From JANSWP01 sp041941305 (GTDB lineage Bacteria > Bacteroidota > Bacteroidia > Chitinophagales > Saprospiraceae), in the NCBI GenBank assembly GCA_041941305.1, contig JBGTQJ010000012.1:62001-126000 (forward strand): a DNA stretch of 64,000 nt, read 5' to 3'. Shown here one piece after another: positions 33,129-43,198 of this stretch. Made by a program: the position numbers and the translations under genes. Positions within the stretch are counted from its first letter, which is position 1. The number at the start of each line of letters is the position of its first letter. Below the pieces are notes generated by a model. That model searched no databases, had not been told where the DNA came from, and worked only from the letters and a program-made list of their open reading frames with translations.

Positions 33129-35201
33129 ATGACTCAAGAGCAAATACTTATGGATAACTCTGTTTCAGTTAAGGCTGCAGATAATATTCGAATTTTGGCT
33201 GCAGCAATGGTTGAAAAAGCAAACTCCGGGCATCCTGGAGGACCAATGGGCGGCGCAGACTTTGTTCAGGTTCTTTATTCTGAGTTTTTAAACTTTGATC
33301 CTGATGATATGACCTGGGCGCACCGAGATAGATTTTATCTGGATGCTGGTCACATGTCAGCTATGCTTTATGCTACGCAGACTTTGTTGGGTAATTACTC
33401 GATGGATGACATCAAAAATTTCCGCCAATGGGGAAGTCCAACACCTGGCCACCCCGAATTAGATGTGGATAGAGGAATTGAAAATACCTCAGGTCCATTG
33501 GGCTTGGGACATACTTTTGGAGTAGGATCTGCAATTGCTGAGCGGTTTTATGCAGCGAGATTTGGCGAAACCATTGCCCATAAAACCTATATCTATATTT
33601 CAGATGGTGGCGTACAGGAAGAAATTTCTCAAGGTGCGGGAAGGATTGCAGGATATTTGGGTTTGGGAAATATCATTATGTTTTACGATGCAAATGACAT
33701 TCAATTATCCACAAGAGTTGATGAAGTAATGTTTGAAGATACCGCCAAAAAATATGAAGCATGGGACTGGCATGTATTGACCATAGACGGTAATGATCAC
33801 GACCAAATCCGTCATGCTATTCAAGCTGGAATTGATGAAATGGAAAAACCTACATTGATTATTGGGAAGACCACAATGGGTAAAGGACTAGTAATGGATG
33901 ATGGTAGTTCTTATGAAGGGCAGGTAGAGTCACATGGAAAACCAGTTGGAAAGTCTAAAGCTTCTTTTGACAAATCAATTGAAAATTTGGGAGGAGATCC
34001 TGAACATACTTTTCAGATTTTTCCAGAAGTTGAGGAATTGATGGAAAATGTGTTGAATCGAAAACGGAATATTGCTAGACTTAAAAAAGATACCTACCGA
34101 GCCTGGGCTAACAATAATCCAGAATTGGCCAAAAAACTTGAAGCCCAACTCAAAGGTAAATTACCCAATATTGATTGGGCTGCAATTCAACAAAAACCTG
34201 ATGCTGCGACAAGAAATTCATCTGCTACTGTGCTTGATTTTTTCGGAGAGCATTTGGATAATATGATAGTTGCATCTGCTGATTTGTGCAACAGTGATAA
34301 GACGGAAGCATTTTTAAAGAAAACAGGTGCATTTAAAAGAGGAGACTTTAGTGGAGCCTTTCTCCAGGCTGGGGTATCAGAGTTGACAATGGCAGCTTTG
34401 GCTACCGGAATGGCATTGCATGGAGGAATCATCCCGGTTTGTGGGACATTTTTTGCATTTTCCGATTATATGAAACCTGCCATCCGAGTTGCAGCTTTGA
34501 TGGAACAACAAGTCATTTTTGTCTGGACGCACGATGCTTTTCGAGTAGGAGAAGATGGACCCACCCACCAACCAATTGAGCAGGAGGCTCAAATTCGATT
34601 GATGGAGAAACTCAGAAATCATTCAGGTAATCGCAGTTTTTTAGCACTTCGCCCGGCTGACGCAGATGAAACCACAATTGCCTGGAAAATGGTTCTTGAA
34701 AACAAGAATAGCCCAAGTGGGTTGATACTCTCTCGTCAAAATGTACCATCAATCCCTGCTACTAACAGTTCAAGGTTTAAAGAAGCAATTGCTGCTGAAA
34801 AAGGGGGCTATATTGTACAAAGTTCTAATGGAAAACCCGATATCATTTTAGTGGGTAATGGTTCTGAAGTATCCACTCTGATTGCAGGCGCTGAAAAATT
34901 GAGAAGTGAGAAAGGATTAAAAGTTCAAGTGGTTTCTGTTCCTTCAGAGGGTAGATTTAGAGATCAATCAGCAGATTACCAGGAAAGTGTGTTGCCAACA
35001 GATGTGCCAAAATTTGGTTTGACCGCAGGGCTTCCTGTTGCCTTAGAAGGACTGGTCGGACAGAATGGAATCGTTGCTGGATTGGATCATTTCGGTCATT
35101 CTGCTCCATATACAGTTTTGGACGAAAAATTTGGTTTTACAGGGGATGCTGTCTTTGAAAAAGTAATTGCTTTTCTAGGCAAACATTTGATTAAGCTTTA
35201 A
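33129..35201 (+). CDS. tkt: Transketolase
   Basis: Transfers two-carbon units between sugar phosphates in the non-oxidative pentose-phosphate pathway, using thiamine diphosphate and a divalent metal. The ATG at 33129 gives 690 aa beginning MTQEQILMDNSVSVKAADNIR; the frame opens 34 codons earlier without family similarity. N-terminal TPP domain: EKANSGHPGGPMGGADF, PGHPELD, GPLGLGHTFGVG. The TPP/metal motif reads ISDGGVQEE then FYDANDIQLS, the variant typical of Bacteroidota rather than the GDG form. The pyrimidine domain has GVSELTMAALATGMALHGG, FAFSDYMKPAIR and THDAFRVGEDGPTHQPIEQ. The C-terminal domain ends GLDHFGHSAPYTVLDEKFGF. The stop codon abuts the stop of the convergent rarA gene without a spacer. 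Confidence 0.95.
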   Translation: MTQEQILMDNSVSVKAADNIRILAAAMVEKANSGHPGGPMGGADFVQVLYSEFLNFDPDDMTWAHRDRFYLDAGHMSAMLYATQTLLGNYSMDDIKNFRQWGSPTPGHPELDVDRGIENTSGPLGLGHTFGVGSAIAERFYAARFGETIAHKTYIYISDGGVQEEISQGAGRIAGYLGLGNIIMFYDANDIQLSTRVDEVMFEDTAKKYEAWDWHVLTIDGNDHDQIRHAIQAGIDEMEKPTLIIGKTTMGKGLVMDDGSSYEGQVESHGKPVGKSKASFDKSIENLGGDPEHTFQIFPEVEELMENVLNRKRNIARLKKDTYRAWANNNPELAKKLEAQLKGKLPNIDWAAIQQKPDAATRNSSATVLDFFGEHLDNMIVASADLCNSDKTEAFLKKTGAFKRGDFSGAFLQAGVSELTMAALATGMALHGGIIPVCGTFFAFSDYMKPAIRVAALMEQQVIFVWTHDAFRVGEDGPTHQPIEQEAQIRLMEKLRNHSGNRSFLALRPADADETTIAWKMVLENKNSPSGLILSRQNVPSIPATNSSRFKEAIAAEKGGYIVQSSNGKPDIILVGNGSEVSTLIAGAEKLRSEKGLKVQVVSVPSEGRFRDQSADYQESVLPTDVPKFGLTAGLPVALEGLVGQNGIVAGLDHFGHSAPYTVLDEKFGFTGDAVFEKVIAFLGKHLIKL

Positions 35202-36476
35202 TCAATACCCATACTTCCCTTTCCACCAATTTTTCAATCTTTTTAAAATATTTTCCTCTGCTGGATTTCTTCCAGGCTCATAAAATTTGTTTCCTACAAC
35301 TTCTTTTGGCAAATATTCCTGTTCCTTAAAATTGCCAGGATGATCGTGTCCATAAGTGTAGTTTTTGCCGTAATCGAGTTTTTTCATCAATTTGGTTGGC
35401 GCATTTCTAATGTGTAGAGGAACAGAAAGACTGCCAGTTTCTCTTACTTTTTTTTGAGCTTTTTTTATTGCCATATATGCCGAGTTGCTTTTCGGAGAAG
35501 TCGCCAGGTAAATAGCAGCTTGGGACAAGATGATGCGAGCCTCTGGAAGTCCAATCATTTGTACCGCTTTAAAAGCAGTTGTAGCCATCAATAGTGCATT
35601 TGGATTTGCCAAACCAATGTCTTCAGATGCAGCAATAACCATTCTTCTAGCAATAAATTTTATGTCTTCTCCACCTTCAATCATCCTTGCCAGCCAATAA
35701 ATGGCGGCATTGGGGTCGCTTCCCCTGATTGACTTAATAAAAGCGGAAGCAATATCATAATGCTGTTCACCTCCTTTGTCATAGATGGCAATGTTTTGTT
35801 GAATTTTTTTAGTAACCAATTCATTATCAAGGACTAAAGTTTTTTCTTCAGAAGAAAAATTAGTAACTAATTCCAACACATTGTACAATTTCCTTGCATC
35901 TCCACCAGAAAACTGGAGGAGTGCATCATATTCTTTGATCTTGATTTTTTTCTCTTTGAGATATTCATCTTTTTTCACTGAATTGTCCACCAAAAAAATC
36001 AAATCCTCTTTTTCAAGTGGTTGAAGGACATAAACCTGGGCACGAGACAGCAATGCAGAAATAACCTCAAAGGAAGGATTCTCTGTTGTCGCTCCGATTA
36101 GCGTAATGATACCCTTTTCAACAGCACCAAGTAAAGAATCCTGTTGAGATTTGGAAAAGCGATGTATTTCGTCAATGAAAAGAATTGGATTTGGTCGTCC
36201 AAAAAATTGATTTTTTTTTGCTTTATCTATGGTTTCGCGAATATCTTTTACCCCAGAATTGATAGCACTTAAGGCATAAAATGGTCTTTCTAATTGGTTG
36301 GCAATAATACTTGCTAAAGTAGTTTTTCCAACTCCTGGAGGTCCCCAAAGAATAAAAGAGGGAATTTTTCCTGATTCTATAGCTTGTCGAAGGACAGCGC
36401 CTTCTCCGACCAGGTGTTTTTGTCCAATATATTCATCCAAAATTTTAGGACGCATTCTTTCTGCTAGTGGTTGCAT
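35202..36476 (-). CDS. rarA: Replication-associated recombination protein A (RarA/MgsA AAA+ ATPase)
   Basis: A AAA+ ATPase related to clamp loaders and RuvB that acts at stalled replication forks. From the ATG at 36474-36476 (MQPLAERMRPK, 424 aa); the frame also opens at a TTG at 36494. It shows the family start LAERMRPKxLDEYIGQxHLVG, Walker A WGPPGVGKTT, Walker B ILFIDEIHRF followed by SKSQQD, sensor 1 GATTENPSFEV, and the arginine finger LLSRAQVY. The C-terminal part has SAFIKSIRGSDPNAAIYWLARM and GLANPNAL, then YGKNYTYGHDHPGNF typical of RarA. It is full length. Convergent with transketolase with zero bases between stop codons. Confidence 0.95.
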   Translation of the reverse strand: MQPLAERMRPKILDEYIGQKHLVGEGAVLRQAIESGKIPSFILWGPPGVGKTTLASIIANQLERPFYALSAINSGVKDIRETIDKAKKNQFFGRPNPILFIDEIHRFSKSQQDSLLGAVEKGIITLIGATTENPSFEVISALLSRAQVYVLQPLEKEDLIFLVDNSVKKDEYLKEKKIKIKEYDALLQFSGGDARKLYNVLELVTNFSSEEKTLVLDNELVTKKIQQNIAIYDKGGEQHYDIASAFIKSIRGSDPNAAIYWLARMIEGGEDIKFIARRMVIAASEDIGLANPNALLMATTAFKAVQMIGLPEARIILSQAAIYLATSPKSNSAYMAIKKAQKKVRETGSLSVPLHIRNAPTKLMKKLDYGKNYTYGHDHPGNFKEQEYLPKEVVGNKFYEPGRNPAEENILKRLKNWWKGKYGY

Positions 36477-36680
36477 AGGATTTGTTAAAATCAATAGTTC
36501 AATCTGAAACTATTTACAAAGAAAATTTTCCATGCTAGGACTGTCATATTTTTCACTTATTCTTTCAATGTAGCTAGATATAAAAACAGAAGGAATAAAT
36601 TTATATTGAGATGTTAAAGGAGTCCAAATGAAAGAATAAAGGAAGAAATATAAGAGCGTTTTCATATGATGACGAGTAAA

Positions 36681-38729
36681 TTAGGTTTCGTCAATTTTCA
36701 TTTCCAAGGCTTTTTGAACTATAGCATCTTCAGCGAAATTAGGTAATGTAATTATCAACCCTTCAGTCCTGTCCATTTCTCGCTTAGCAGCAAATATCGC
36801 TTCTTTATTTCTAGCCCAACTTCTTCTGGCAATGCCATTATTGACATCCCAAAAAAGCATGGACTTCAATCTTCTTTCAGAATCTTCTGAACCATCGAGC
36901 ACCATTCCAAATCCTCCATTGATTACTTCCCCCCATCCTACTCCACCGCCATTATGTAAGCTAACCCAGGTTGCCCCTCTAAAACTATCTCCAATAACAT
37001 TTTGGACAGCCATATCAGCAGTGAATCTGGAACCATCGTAAATGTTGGAGGTTTCTCTAAAAGGTGAATCTGTACCAGAAACATCATGGTGGTCTCTTCC
37101 CAAAACAATTGGCGCAGAAATTTTACCTTTTTTGATAGCATCATTGAACGCTTGCGCAATTTTTATCCGCCCTTCAGCATCAGCATAAAGAATTCTGGAT
37201 TTGGATCCTACAACCGGGATATTTTTGCCTGCATTTCTTATCCAAAGGATATTGTCTGTTAGTTGCCCCTTTATTTCTTTCGGAGCTGTGGCATAAATTT
37301 CCTCTAAAATTTGAGTTGCTATCGCATCTGAATTATCCAAATCCTCTTTACTTCCGGATGTACAAACCCAGCGAAATGGTCCAAATCCGAAATCAAAACA
37401 CATAGGTCCCATGATGTCCTCTACATAACTTGGATATTTATAAATGCCTTCTTCTTTATTTTTCCAGATATCAGCTCCTGCATTACCAGATTCAAGTAAA
37501 AATGCATTTCCATAATCCCAAAAATACATTCCTTTCTCGCACATAGCATTTATCGCATTGACATGTCTTTTCAAGGTTGCCCTTATTTCAGTCATGAATC
37601 TCAATTTATCTTTGGACAATAAATTTTTGGCTTCCTCAAATGTATATCCAACAGGGCAATATCCTAAGTCATCAATATTGTGTAGACTTGTTTGGTCAGA
37701 CCCTAACTCAATCTGCACATTATCTTCTACAAATTTTTCCCATAAATCAACTATGTTCCCAGCATAAACCAAAGTAATTCCCTTTTGATTTCTTCTGGCA
37801 GCTTCCAATCTAATTACCAAGTCGTTCAAATCTGAAAATACATTCTCTCTTTGTATGTAACCATCTGTAATCCTTTGTTCAATTGCATCTGGGTCAACTT
37901 CAGCCAAAACCCCCACTGCGCCTGTGATGACAGCTGCAAGAGATTGTGCACCGCTCATACCACCCAAACCAGATGTGACAAATACCTTTCCTCTCAAATC
38001 ATCATTTCCCAAATTCATTTTTCTTCCAGCGTTTAGCAGCGTAATGGTCGTACCATGAACGATTCCTTGGGGACCTATGTACATAAAGGAGCCAGCAGTC
38101 ATCTGCCCGTATTGAGTCACCCCAAGGGCGTTGTATTTATTCCAATCATCCTTGGAACTATAATTTGGTATCATCATTCCATTCGTAACAACTACTCTGG
38201 GTGCATCATTATGGCTTGGAAAGAGTCCCAGCGGATGACCTGAATACATTACCAATGTTTGCTCATTCGTCATCTCGGCCAGGTATTTCATGGTCAAGAG
38301 GTATTGCGCCCAATTTTGAAATACTGCTCCATTTCCGCCATAGGTAATCAATTCATGTGGATGCTTTGCTACCACCGGATCCAAATTATTTTGAATCATT
38401 AGCATAATAGCAGCAGCTTGTTTTGAGCGGTGAGGATATTTATTTATAGGTCTTGCATACATTTTATAATCGGGACGAAAACGATACATGTATATACGAC
38501 CAAAGGTCTCCAACTCTTCTGCAAATTCGGGGGCAAGAATTTTATGATGTTTAGGGTCAAAATATCTGAGGGCATTTTTTAAGGCTAATTGTTTTTCCTT
38601 ATGAGTTAAAATGCTATTTATGACTCTTCTAGGTGCATGGGAAACTGAAAGGTCAATGGGTTTTAGTGGTGGTAACTCATCAGGGATGCCTTGTAAAATG
38701 GATTTTTCAAATTTCTTCAATTCGCTCAT
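36681..38729 (-). CDS. hutU: Urocanate hydratase
   Basis: Converts urocanate and water to 4-imidazolone-5-propionate in histidine breakdown, using tightly bound NAD+ as an electrophile. 682 aa, longer than the ~560 aa Gram-negative and Gram-positive enzymes but in keeping with the longer Bacteroidota form. Recognised by ELITYGGNGAVFQNWAQY, VMYSGHPLGLFPSH, the NAD-binding VTSGLGGMSGAQ, LGYCPVGYT with the conserved active-site-region cysteine, and the C-terminal RDHHDVSGTDSPFRET and SLHNGGGVGWGEVINGGFG blocks. No hutH, hutI or hutG gene is adjacent, so the pathway is dispersed. It starts 126 bp from the divergent lnt gene. Confidence 0.95.
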   Translation of the reverse strand: MSELKKFEKSILQGIPDELPPLKPIDLSVSHAPRRVINSILTHKEKQLALKNALRYFDPKHHKILAPEFAEELETFGRIYMYRFRPDYKMYARPINKYPHRSKQAAAIMLMIQNNLDPVVAKHPHELITYGGNGAVFQNWAQYLLTMKYLAEMTNEQTLVMYSGHPLGLFPSHNDAPRVVVTNGMMIPNYSSKDDWNKYNALGVTQYGQMTAGSFMYIGPQGIVHGTTITLLNAGRKMNLGNDDLRGKVFVTSGLGGMSGAQSLAAVITGAVGVLAEVDPDAIEQRITDGYIQRENVFSDLNDLVIRLEAARRNQKGITLVYAGNIVDLWEKFVEDNVQIELGSDQTSLHNIDDLGYCPVGYTFEEAKNLLSKDKLRFMTEIRATLKRHVNAINAMCEKGMYFWDYGNAFLLESGNAGADIWKNKEEGIYKYPSYVEDIMGPMCFDFGFGPFRWVCTSGSKEDLDNSDAIATQILEEIYATAPKEIKGQLTDNILWIRNAGKNIPVVGSKSRILYADAEGRIKIAQAFNDAIKKGKISAPIVLGRDHHDVSGTDSPFRETSNIYDGSRFTADMAVQNVIGDSFRGATWVSLHNGGGVGWGEVINGGFGMVLDGSEDSERRLKSMLFWDVNNGIARRSWARNKEAIFAAKREMDRTEGLIITLPNFAEDAIVQKALEMKIDET

Positions 38730-38855
38730 TTGGGTTTAATTTGAATTTTTGCGAAAATACAAAAAGCGATTTTTGGGAAGTATTTTCAGTTAAGCAAAAG
38801 CAAATTTTCTTGAAAATAATTTTGTTGACCGTTCCCTTTTTAAAAAAATCCTAAT

Positions 38856-40670
38856 TTGCTGGCTCAATTAAATCAACTCAATTTGAAAACTTCATTAAAA
38901 AGAGGACTCCTATTATTTCTAGGTTTATTGGTTTTGGGATCTGGCTATTACTTATTTTATCTTTTTCAAAACGAACAGCTATGGGGCCATATTCCACTTT
39001 TATTTTTATCATCTCTGTGGGCTTTTGTAATTCTGGTTTTTGAAAAAAGCTATACTAAAACTGGCTGGAAATGGCTTGGTCTTTCTACTCTGAGTGGGGT
39101 GATTTTAGCCCTCAGTTTCCCTCCCGTCCCATTGACGATCTTTATATTTACCGGTTTTGTTCCTTTATTATTTATTGAACAAGAAATTGCTGAAGGAGGA
39201 AAAGAAGTTTCCAAAAATGAATTATTCAAATTTGCCTATAACACCTTTGTGGTTTGGAATATTTTGGCCACCTGGTGGGTTGCCAATACTGCCTTTTTTG
39301 CTGCTTTTGTTGCCATTTGGCTCAATTCATTTTTCATGGCAATTCCCTTTATGTTATTTCATAAAACCAAAAAGATTTTACCCAAATTTGGATACATCTC
39401 TCTAATCGCATTCTGGTTGGCTTTTGAATTTTTGCATTTGCGTTGGGAAATTTCCTGGCCCTGGTTGACAATAGGCAATGCTTTTGCAGAATTCCCCAGT
39501 TGGGTGCAATGGTATGAATTTACGGGAGTGCCTGGTGGTACTTTTTGGGTTTTGGCTGTCAATATCTTGATTTTTAAGCTATTGGAAAGTGGAAAGTGGA
39601 GTTTCCAGCCCAAGGATTATTTGGGTCATTTAAAATATAATTTGTTAAGAATAAAGGTTTTGGTACTTATTCCTATAATTGCAAGTATTATATGGTATTT
39701 CAATTATGAAGATAAAGGTAGAGATGTTGAAATTGTAGTTGTTCAACCCAACTATGAACCCCATTATGAAAAGTTCAAAGCACCTGCTTCAGAACGAAGA
39801 TCAAGATTTGTAAGACTTTCGAAAGAATCCCTTACGGATTCTACTGCCTATCTTGTTTTTCCTGAAACCAGCTTTTGGCAATACGATGATCGCTTTCTGA
39901 ACAGAGAACAGGATATTCGGACATTACTCGACTTAACTATAGAATTTCCAAACCTAAAAATTGTTACTGGAATAATTGCCTATCACCTATTGACATCTGG
40001 AGAGCCCCACAGCAAAGCTACACGTTCTGATATTCGACATGGAGAGCAAATTTTTTGGGAAGCAAAAAATGCTGCGATACAATTAGATGGTAAAAGCTCG
40101 GAAATCCCAATTTACACAAAATCAAAATTGGTGCCTGGAGCAGAAATAATGCCCTACAGGCAGATTTTTGGATTTCTGAAACCGTTATTCGATCATTTGG
40201 GAGGATCTATTGAAGGTCATGCTATTCAAGAAAAACGTTCTGTATTTAGTAGTGAAAGTGGAAAAGTAGCACCCGTTATTTGTTACGAAAGTATTTATGG
40301 TGAATATGTAACCGAGTATATCCAAAACGGAGCAGAAGCTATTTTCATCCTAACGAATGATGGATGGTGGGACGACAGTCCAGGGCATAGACAACATTTG
40401 AAATATGCCACTTTGAGAGCAATAGAAACACGAAGAAGCATTGCACGCTCGGCGAATACAGGAACCTCCTGTTTTATAAATCAAAGGGGTGATATTGCTC
40501 AAGCAACTGAATATGAAGTAGAGGCGAGTATAAAGGGAATAATAAAATTTAACAATGAAACGACTTTTTATGTCAAATATGGAGATATACTAAGTCGCAT
40601 CTCGGTTTTCGCAACCGCTTTATTTTTGCTTAATTTGCTTGTGAAAAGATTTTTACCTGTAAAATCATAA
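38856..40670 (+). CDS. lnt: Apolipoprotein N-acyltransferase
   Basis: Adds the third acyl chain to the N-terminal cysteine of lipoproteins in the inner membrane. 604 aa. The first third is a bundle of hydrophobic helices (GLLLFLGLLVLGSGYYLFYL; LSGVILALSFPPVP; WNILATWWVANTAFFAAF; EFLHLRWEISWPWLTIGNAF). The rest is a periplasmic nitrilase domain with catalytic triad E337 (VFPETSF), K422 (TKSKLVPGAE) and C476 (PVICYESIYG), and the NDGWWDDSPGHRQHLKYA block. A final helix closes the protein. The start must be non-ATG: an in-frame stop at 38841 precedes it, and the first usable codon is TTG 38856, with no ATG before the catalytic core. The amidohydrolase lipoprotein gene follows by 43 bp. Confidence 0.93.
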   Translation: MLAQLNQLNLKTSLKRGLLLFLGLLVLGSGYYLFYLFQNEQLWGHIPLLFLSSLWAFVILVFEKSYTKTGWKWLGLSTLSGVILALSFPPVPLTIFIFTGFVPLLFIEQEIAEGGKEVSKNELFKFAYNTFVVWNILATWWVANTAFFAAFVAIWLNSFFMAIPFMLFHKTKKILPKFGYISLIAFWLAFEFLHLRWEISWPWLTIGNAFAEFPSWVQWYEFTGVPGGTFWVLAVNILIFKLLESGKWSFQPKDYLGHLKYNLLRIKVLVLIPIIASIIWYFNYEDKGRDVEIVVVQPNYEPHYEKFKAPASERRSRFVRLSKESLTDSTAYLVFPETSFWQYDDRFLNREQDIRTLLDLTIEFPNLKIVTGIIAYHLLTSGEPHSKATRSDIRHGEQIFWEAKNAAIQLDGKSSEIPIYTKSKLVPGAEIMPYRQIFGFLKPLFDHLGGSIEGHAIQEKRSVFSSESGKVAPVICYESIYGEYVTEYIQNGAEAIFILTNDGWWDDSPGHRQHLKYATLRAIETRRSIARSANTGTSCFINQRGDIAQATEYEVEASIKGIIKFNNETTFYVKYGDILSRISVFATALFLLNLLVKRFLPVKS

Positions 40671-40713
40671 CTCCACCCAACAGCATTAAATTATAAAACA
40701 ACAATTCAAAAAA

Positions 40714-42420
40714 ATGAAAATCCAACTTATCTCATTGGTTTCACTAATCATCTTTTTTTGTTCCTGCCAACCTGGTGAAACTGCCGATACCATATACTTA
40801 AACGGAAATATTTATTCTGTTAATGAGCAGAAAGAAAGCTTTGAAGCAATAGCGATAAAGGGGGATAGAATATTAGATATTGGAGATAATGCCTCTATAG
40901 AAAAGCTGAAATCAGAATCTACAACTGTGGTAGACCTGGAAGGGAATTTCATGATGCCTGGTTTTATCGAAGGTCATGGTCATTTTTCAGGCTTGGGGAG
41001 TAGCCTAATGAATTTAAACTTCTTAAGGTCAAAAAGTTGGGATGAAATTGTTTCTATGGTGGAAGCTAAGGTGAAAGAAACAGAACCAGGAGAATGGATA
41101 ACCGGCCGGGGTTGGCATCAGGAGAAATGGTCAGCACCATTAGATCGACAGGTTTTAGGTTATCCCTATCATCATAAATTAAGTGAAATCTCTCCTGACA
41201 ATCCAGTCGTGCTTAGGCACGCCAGTGGTCATGGACTTTTTGCCAATAAGGCTGCTATGGATGCAGCAGGAGTAAATATTGAAACACCAAATCCATCAGG
41301 GGGTGAAATAGTTAGAGATGAAACAGGGGAAGCCATTGGGGTTTTTGAAGAAAGGGCAATGAGTGTAATTAATAATGTATATCAAGAGTATTTGGCCACC
41401 CTGACCGAGGAAGAAAAAACAGCCAGATGGTATAAGGGTATTGAATTGGCTGAGGAGGAATGTTTATCAAAGGGTGTTACTTCCTTTCAGGATGCAGGTT
41501 CATCTTTTACAGAAGTAGAACGATATACTCAAATGGCTGAAGCTGGAGAACTTGATGTACGATTATGGGCAATGATTCGAAGACCTTATGATGAAATGAA
41601 AGATAATCTTGGTGGATTTCCAATTATTGATGCAGGAGATAATTTTTTCACCTGCAGAGCAATCAAAGGAGCAATTGATGGAGCACTGGGTGCTTTTGGA
41701 GCGTGGATGCTAAAGCCCTATCATGATAAATCAGATTTTGAGGGCCAAAATGTTACGCCAGTTTCAGAATTGAAAAATATTGCTGCGTTATGCATGGAGC
41801 ATGATTTGCAATTTTGTGTACATGCCATAGGAGACCGAGGCAACCGAGTGGTTTTGGATTTATATGAGGAAGCCTTTGAAACAGCACCTGAAAAAAACAA
41901 TTTAAGATGGAGAATAGAGCACGCTCAACATCTGGATACCAATGATATTCCGAGGTTCAAAGATTTAGGCGTAATTGCTTCTATGCAAGGTATTCATTGT
42001 ACTTCTGATGCTCCTTTTGTAGTTAAAAGGTTAGGTGAAGAAAGAGCAAAATATGGAGCATACCCCTGGCGGTCACTTATCGATGCAGGCGTTTTGGTTA
42101 CAAATGGAACAGATGCTCCTGTTGAAGATGTAGATCCCATTGAGAGTTTTTATGCTTCTGTAACTCGAAAACGCGTTGACACAGGAATGGAATTTTTCAC
42201 AGAACAAAAAATGACCAGGGCTGAAGCCATCTATTCCTACACATTGGGAAATGCATATGCTGGATTTGAAGAAAAAGACAAAGGATCACTGGAGGTTGGA
42301 AAACTTGCGGATATGGTTGTTTTATCCAAAGACCTGATCAATTGTCCAGATGAAGAAATAATGGATACAGAGATTTTAATGTCAATTGTAGGAGGAGAAG
42401 TTAAGTTTGAAGGAAAATAA
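40714..42420 (+). CDS. Amidohydrolase family 3 (YtcJ-like) lipoprotein
   Basis: 568 aa. The N-terminus (MKIQLISLVSLIIFFCSCQPG) looks like a lipoprotein signal with candidate acylated cysteines at 15 or 17. The remainder is a metal-dependent amidohydrolase of the YtcJ/N-substituted formamide deformylase type: AIAIKGDRILDIG start strand, metal motif GFIEGHGHF, RHASGHGLFANKAAMDAAG, IKGAIDGALGAFGAW, HAIGDRGNRVVLDLY, EHAQHL, TDAPVEDVDPIESFYASVTR and KGSLEVGKLADMVVL at the end. These supply the HxH, two later histidines and the terminal aspartate of the metal site. The substrate is unknown. It follows lnt and converges on the ZIP gene with a 5-bp gap. Confidence 0.88.
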   Translation: MKIQLISLVSLIIFFCSCQPGETADTIYLNGNIYSVNEQKESFEAIAIKGDRILDIGDNASIEKLKSESTTVVDLEGNFMMPGFIEGHGHFSGLGSSLMNLNFLRSKSWDEIVSMVEAKVKETEPGEWITGRGWHQEKWSAPLDRQVLGYPYHHKLSEISPDNPVVLRHASGHGLFANKAAMDAAGVNIETPNPSGGEIVRDETGEAIGVFEERAMSVINNVYQEYLATLTEEEKTARWYKGIELAEEECLSKGVTSFQDAGSSFTEVERYTQMAEAGELDVRLWAMIRRPYDEMKDNLGGFPIIDAGDNFFTCRAIKGAIDGALGAFGAWMLKPYHDKSDFEGQNVTPVSELKNIAALCMEHDLQFCVHAIGDRGNRVVLDLYEEAFETAPEKNNLRWRIEHAQHLDTNDIPRFKDLGVIASMQGIHCTSDAPFVVKRLGEERAKYGAYPWRSLIDAGVLVTNGTDAPVEDVDPIESFYASVTRKRVDTGMEFFTEQKMTRAEAIYSYTLGNAYAGFEEKDKGSLEVGKLADMVVLSKDLINCPDEEIMDTEILMSIVGGEVKFEGK

Positions 42421-42425
42421 ATTAT

Positions 42426-43151
42426 CTAGAATAGTTCTGAAAGCATCGCCAAACCTAGACCACCCACCACAACAATCATTTTTTTCCAGGAAATTCTATG
42501 ATGGCTTGTGGTATCCAATTCAAAAAGGATGGTGGTAGATATATGAAGAAAAGAACCCAATACAATTGCAATAATAACAGAATGTAAATGACTATCCATT
42601 GTGATCCATTCAGCTAGACCTGCACCTAATGGAGACATCATTGCAAATATCAGTAAACAGAAACCCACTAATTTTTGAGAATAGTTTGAAATTAAAAGCA
42701 ATAAAGTCAAGGCAAATGCAGCAGGTGCTTTATGTAATATTATTCCATACAATAGATGATTGTGGTGATGATGGTTTGTTGAAAACTCGGTGAAATGACT
42801 TAAAGGGATGCCTTCCAGAAAGGCATGGACACATAAGCCTATCATAACCGATAATGCAAATTTACCAGTTGCCTTGTGCGTAGGATGTATATGACCATGC
42901 TCAACTCCACCTGAAAGTTGTTCCAATAAAAGTTGGATAAAAAAACCAACCAAAACCCAATATCCCATGCACGATTGGGGAGTAGTATATACTTCTGGCA
43001 TTAAATGAAGTACCGTTATCCCTAACAAGTAAGCACCGCTAAAGGACAATACCATTTGAAGAATAGAAGGGTTGTTTCTTTTGAAATAAAATGCAAGACC
43101 ACCCCCTAAGATTACAGAAGAAAATAAAAGAATGTATTCCAATAACGACAT
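42426..43151 (-). CDS. ZIP family divalent metal transporter
   Basis: 241 aa with about seven or eight hydrophobic helices. The ZIP metal-site helices are clear: HAFLEGIPL (TM4 motif) and HKAPAAFAL (TM5 motif), forming the expected binuclear site. A histidine-rich loop (TNHHHHNH) and another His stretch (EHGHIHPTHK) fit zinc or related metal binding. The family moves Zn2+, Fe2+ or Mn2+ into the cytoplasm; which metal is used here cannot be told. ATG at 43149-43151. It follows the PAP2 gene by 47 bp on the same strand and may be co-transcribed with it. Confidence 0.9.
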   Translation of the reverse strand: MSLLEYILLFSSVILGGGLAFYFKRNNPSILQMVLSFSGAYLLGITVLHLMPEVYTTPQSCMGYWVLVGFFIQLLLEQLSGGVEHGHIHPTHKATGKFALSVMIGLCVHAFLEGIPLSHFTEFSTNHHHHNHLLYGIILHKAPAAFALTLLLLISNYSQKLVGFCLLIFAMMSPLGAGLAEWITMDSHLHSVIIAIVLGSFLHISTTILFELDTTSHHRISWKKMIVVVGGLGLAMLSELF

Positions 43152-43198
43152 GAATACGGTTAATACAATTAAAACAAAAGAGTTTTGAATTTGGATAA

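Noticed and set aside
36681..38729. A histidine-utilisation operon
   Set aside because: Only hutU is present; neighbours are rarA and lnt, with no hutH, hutI or hutG in the window.
38633..38854. Open frame of 73 codons across the hutU start and the hutU-lnt gap
   Set aside because: It overlaps hutU antisense and has no domain signal; it lies in a divergent promoter region.
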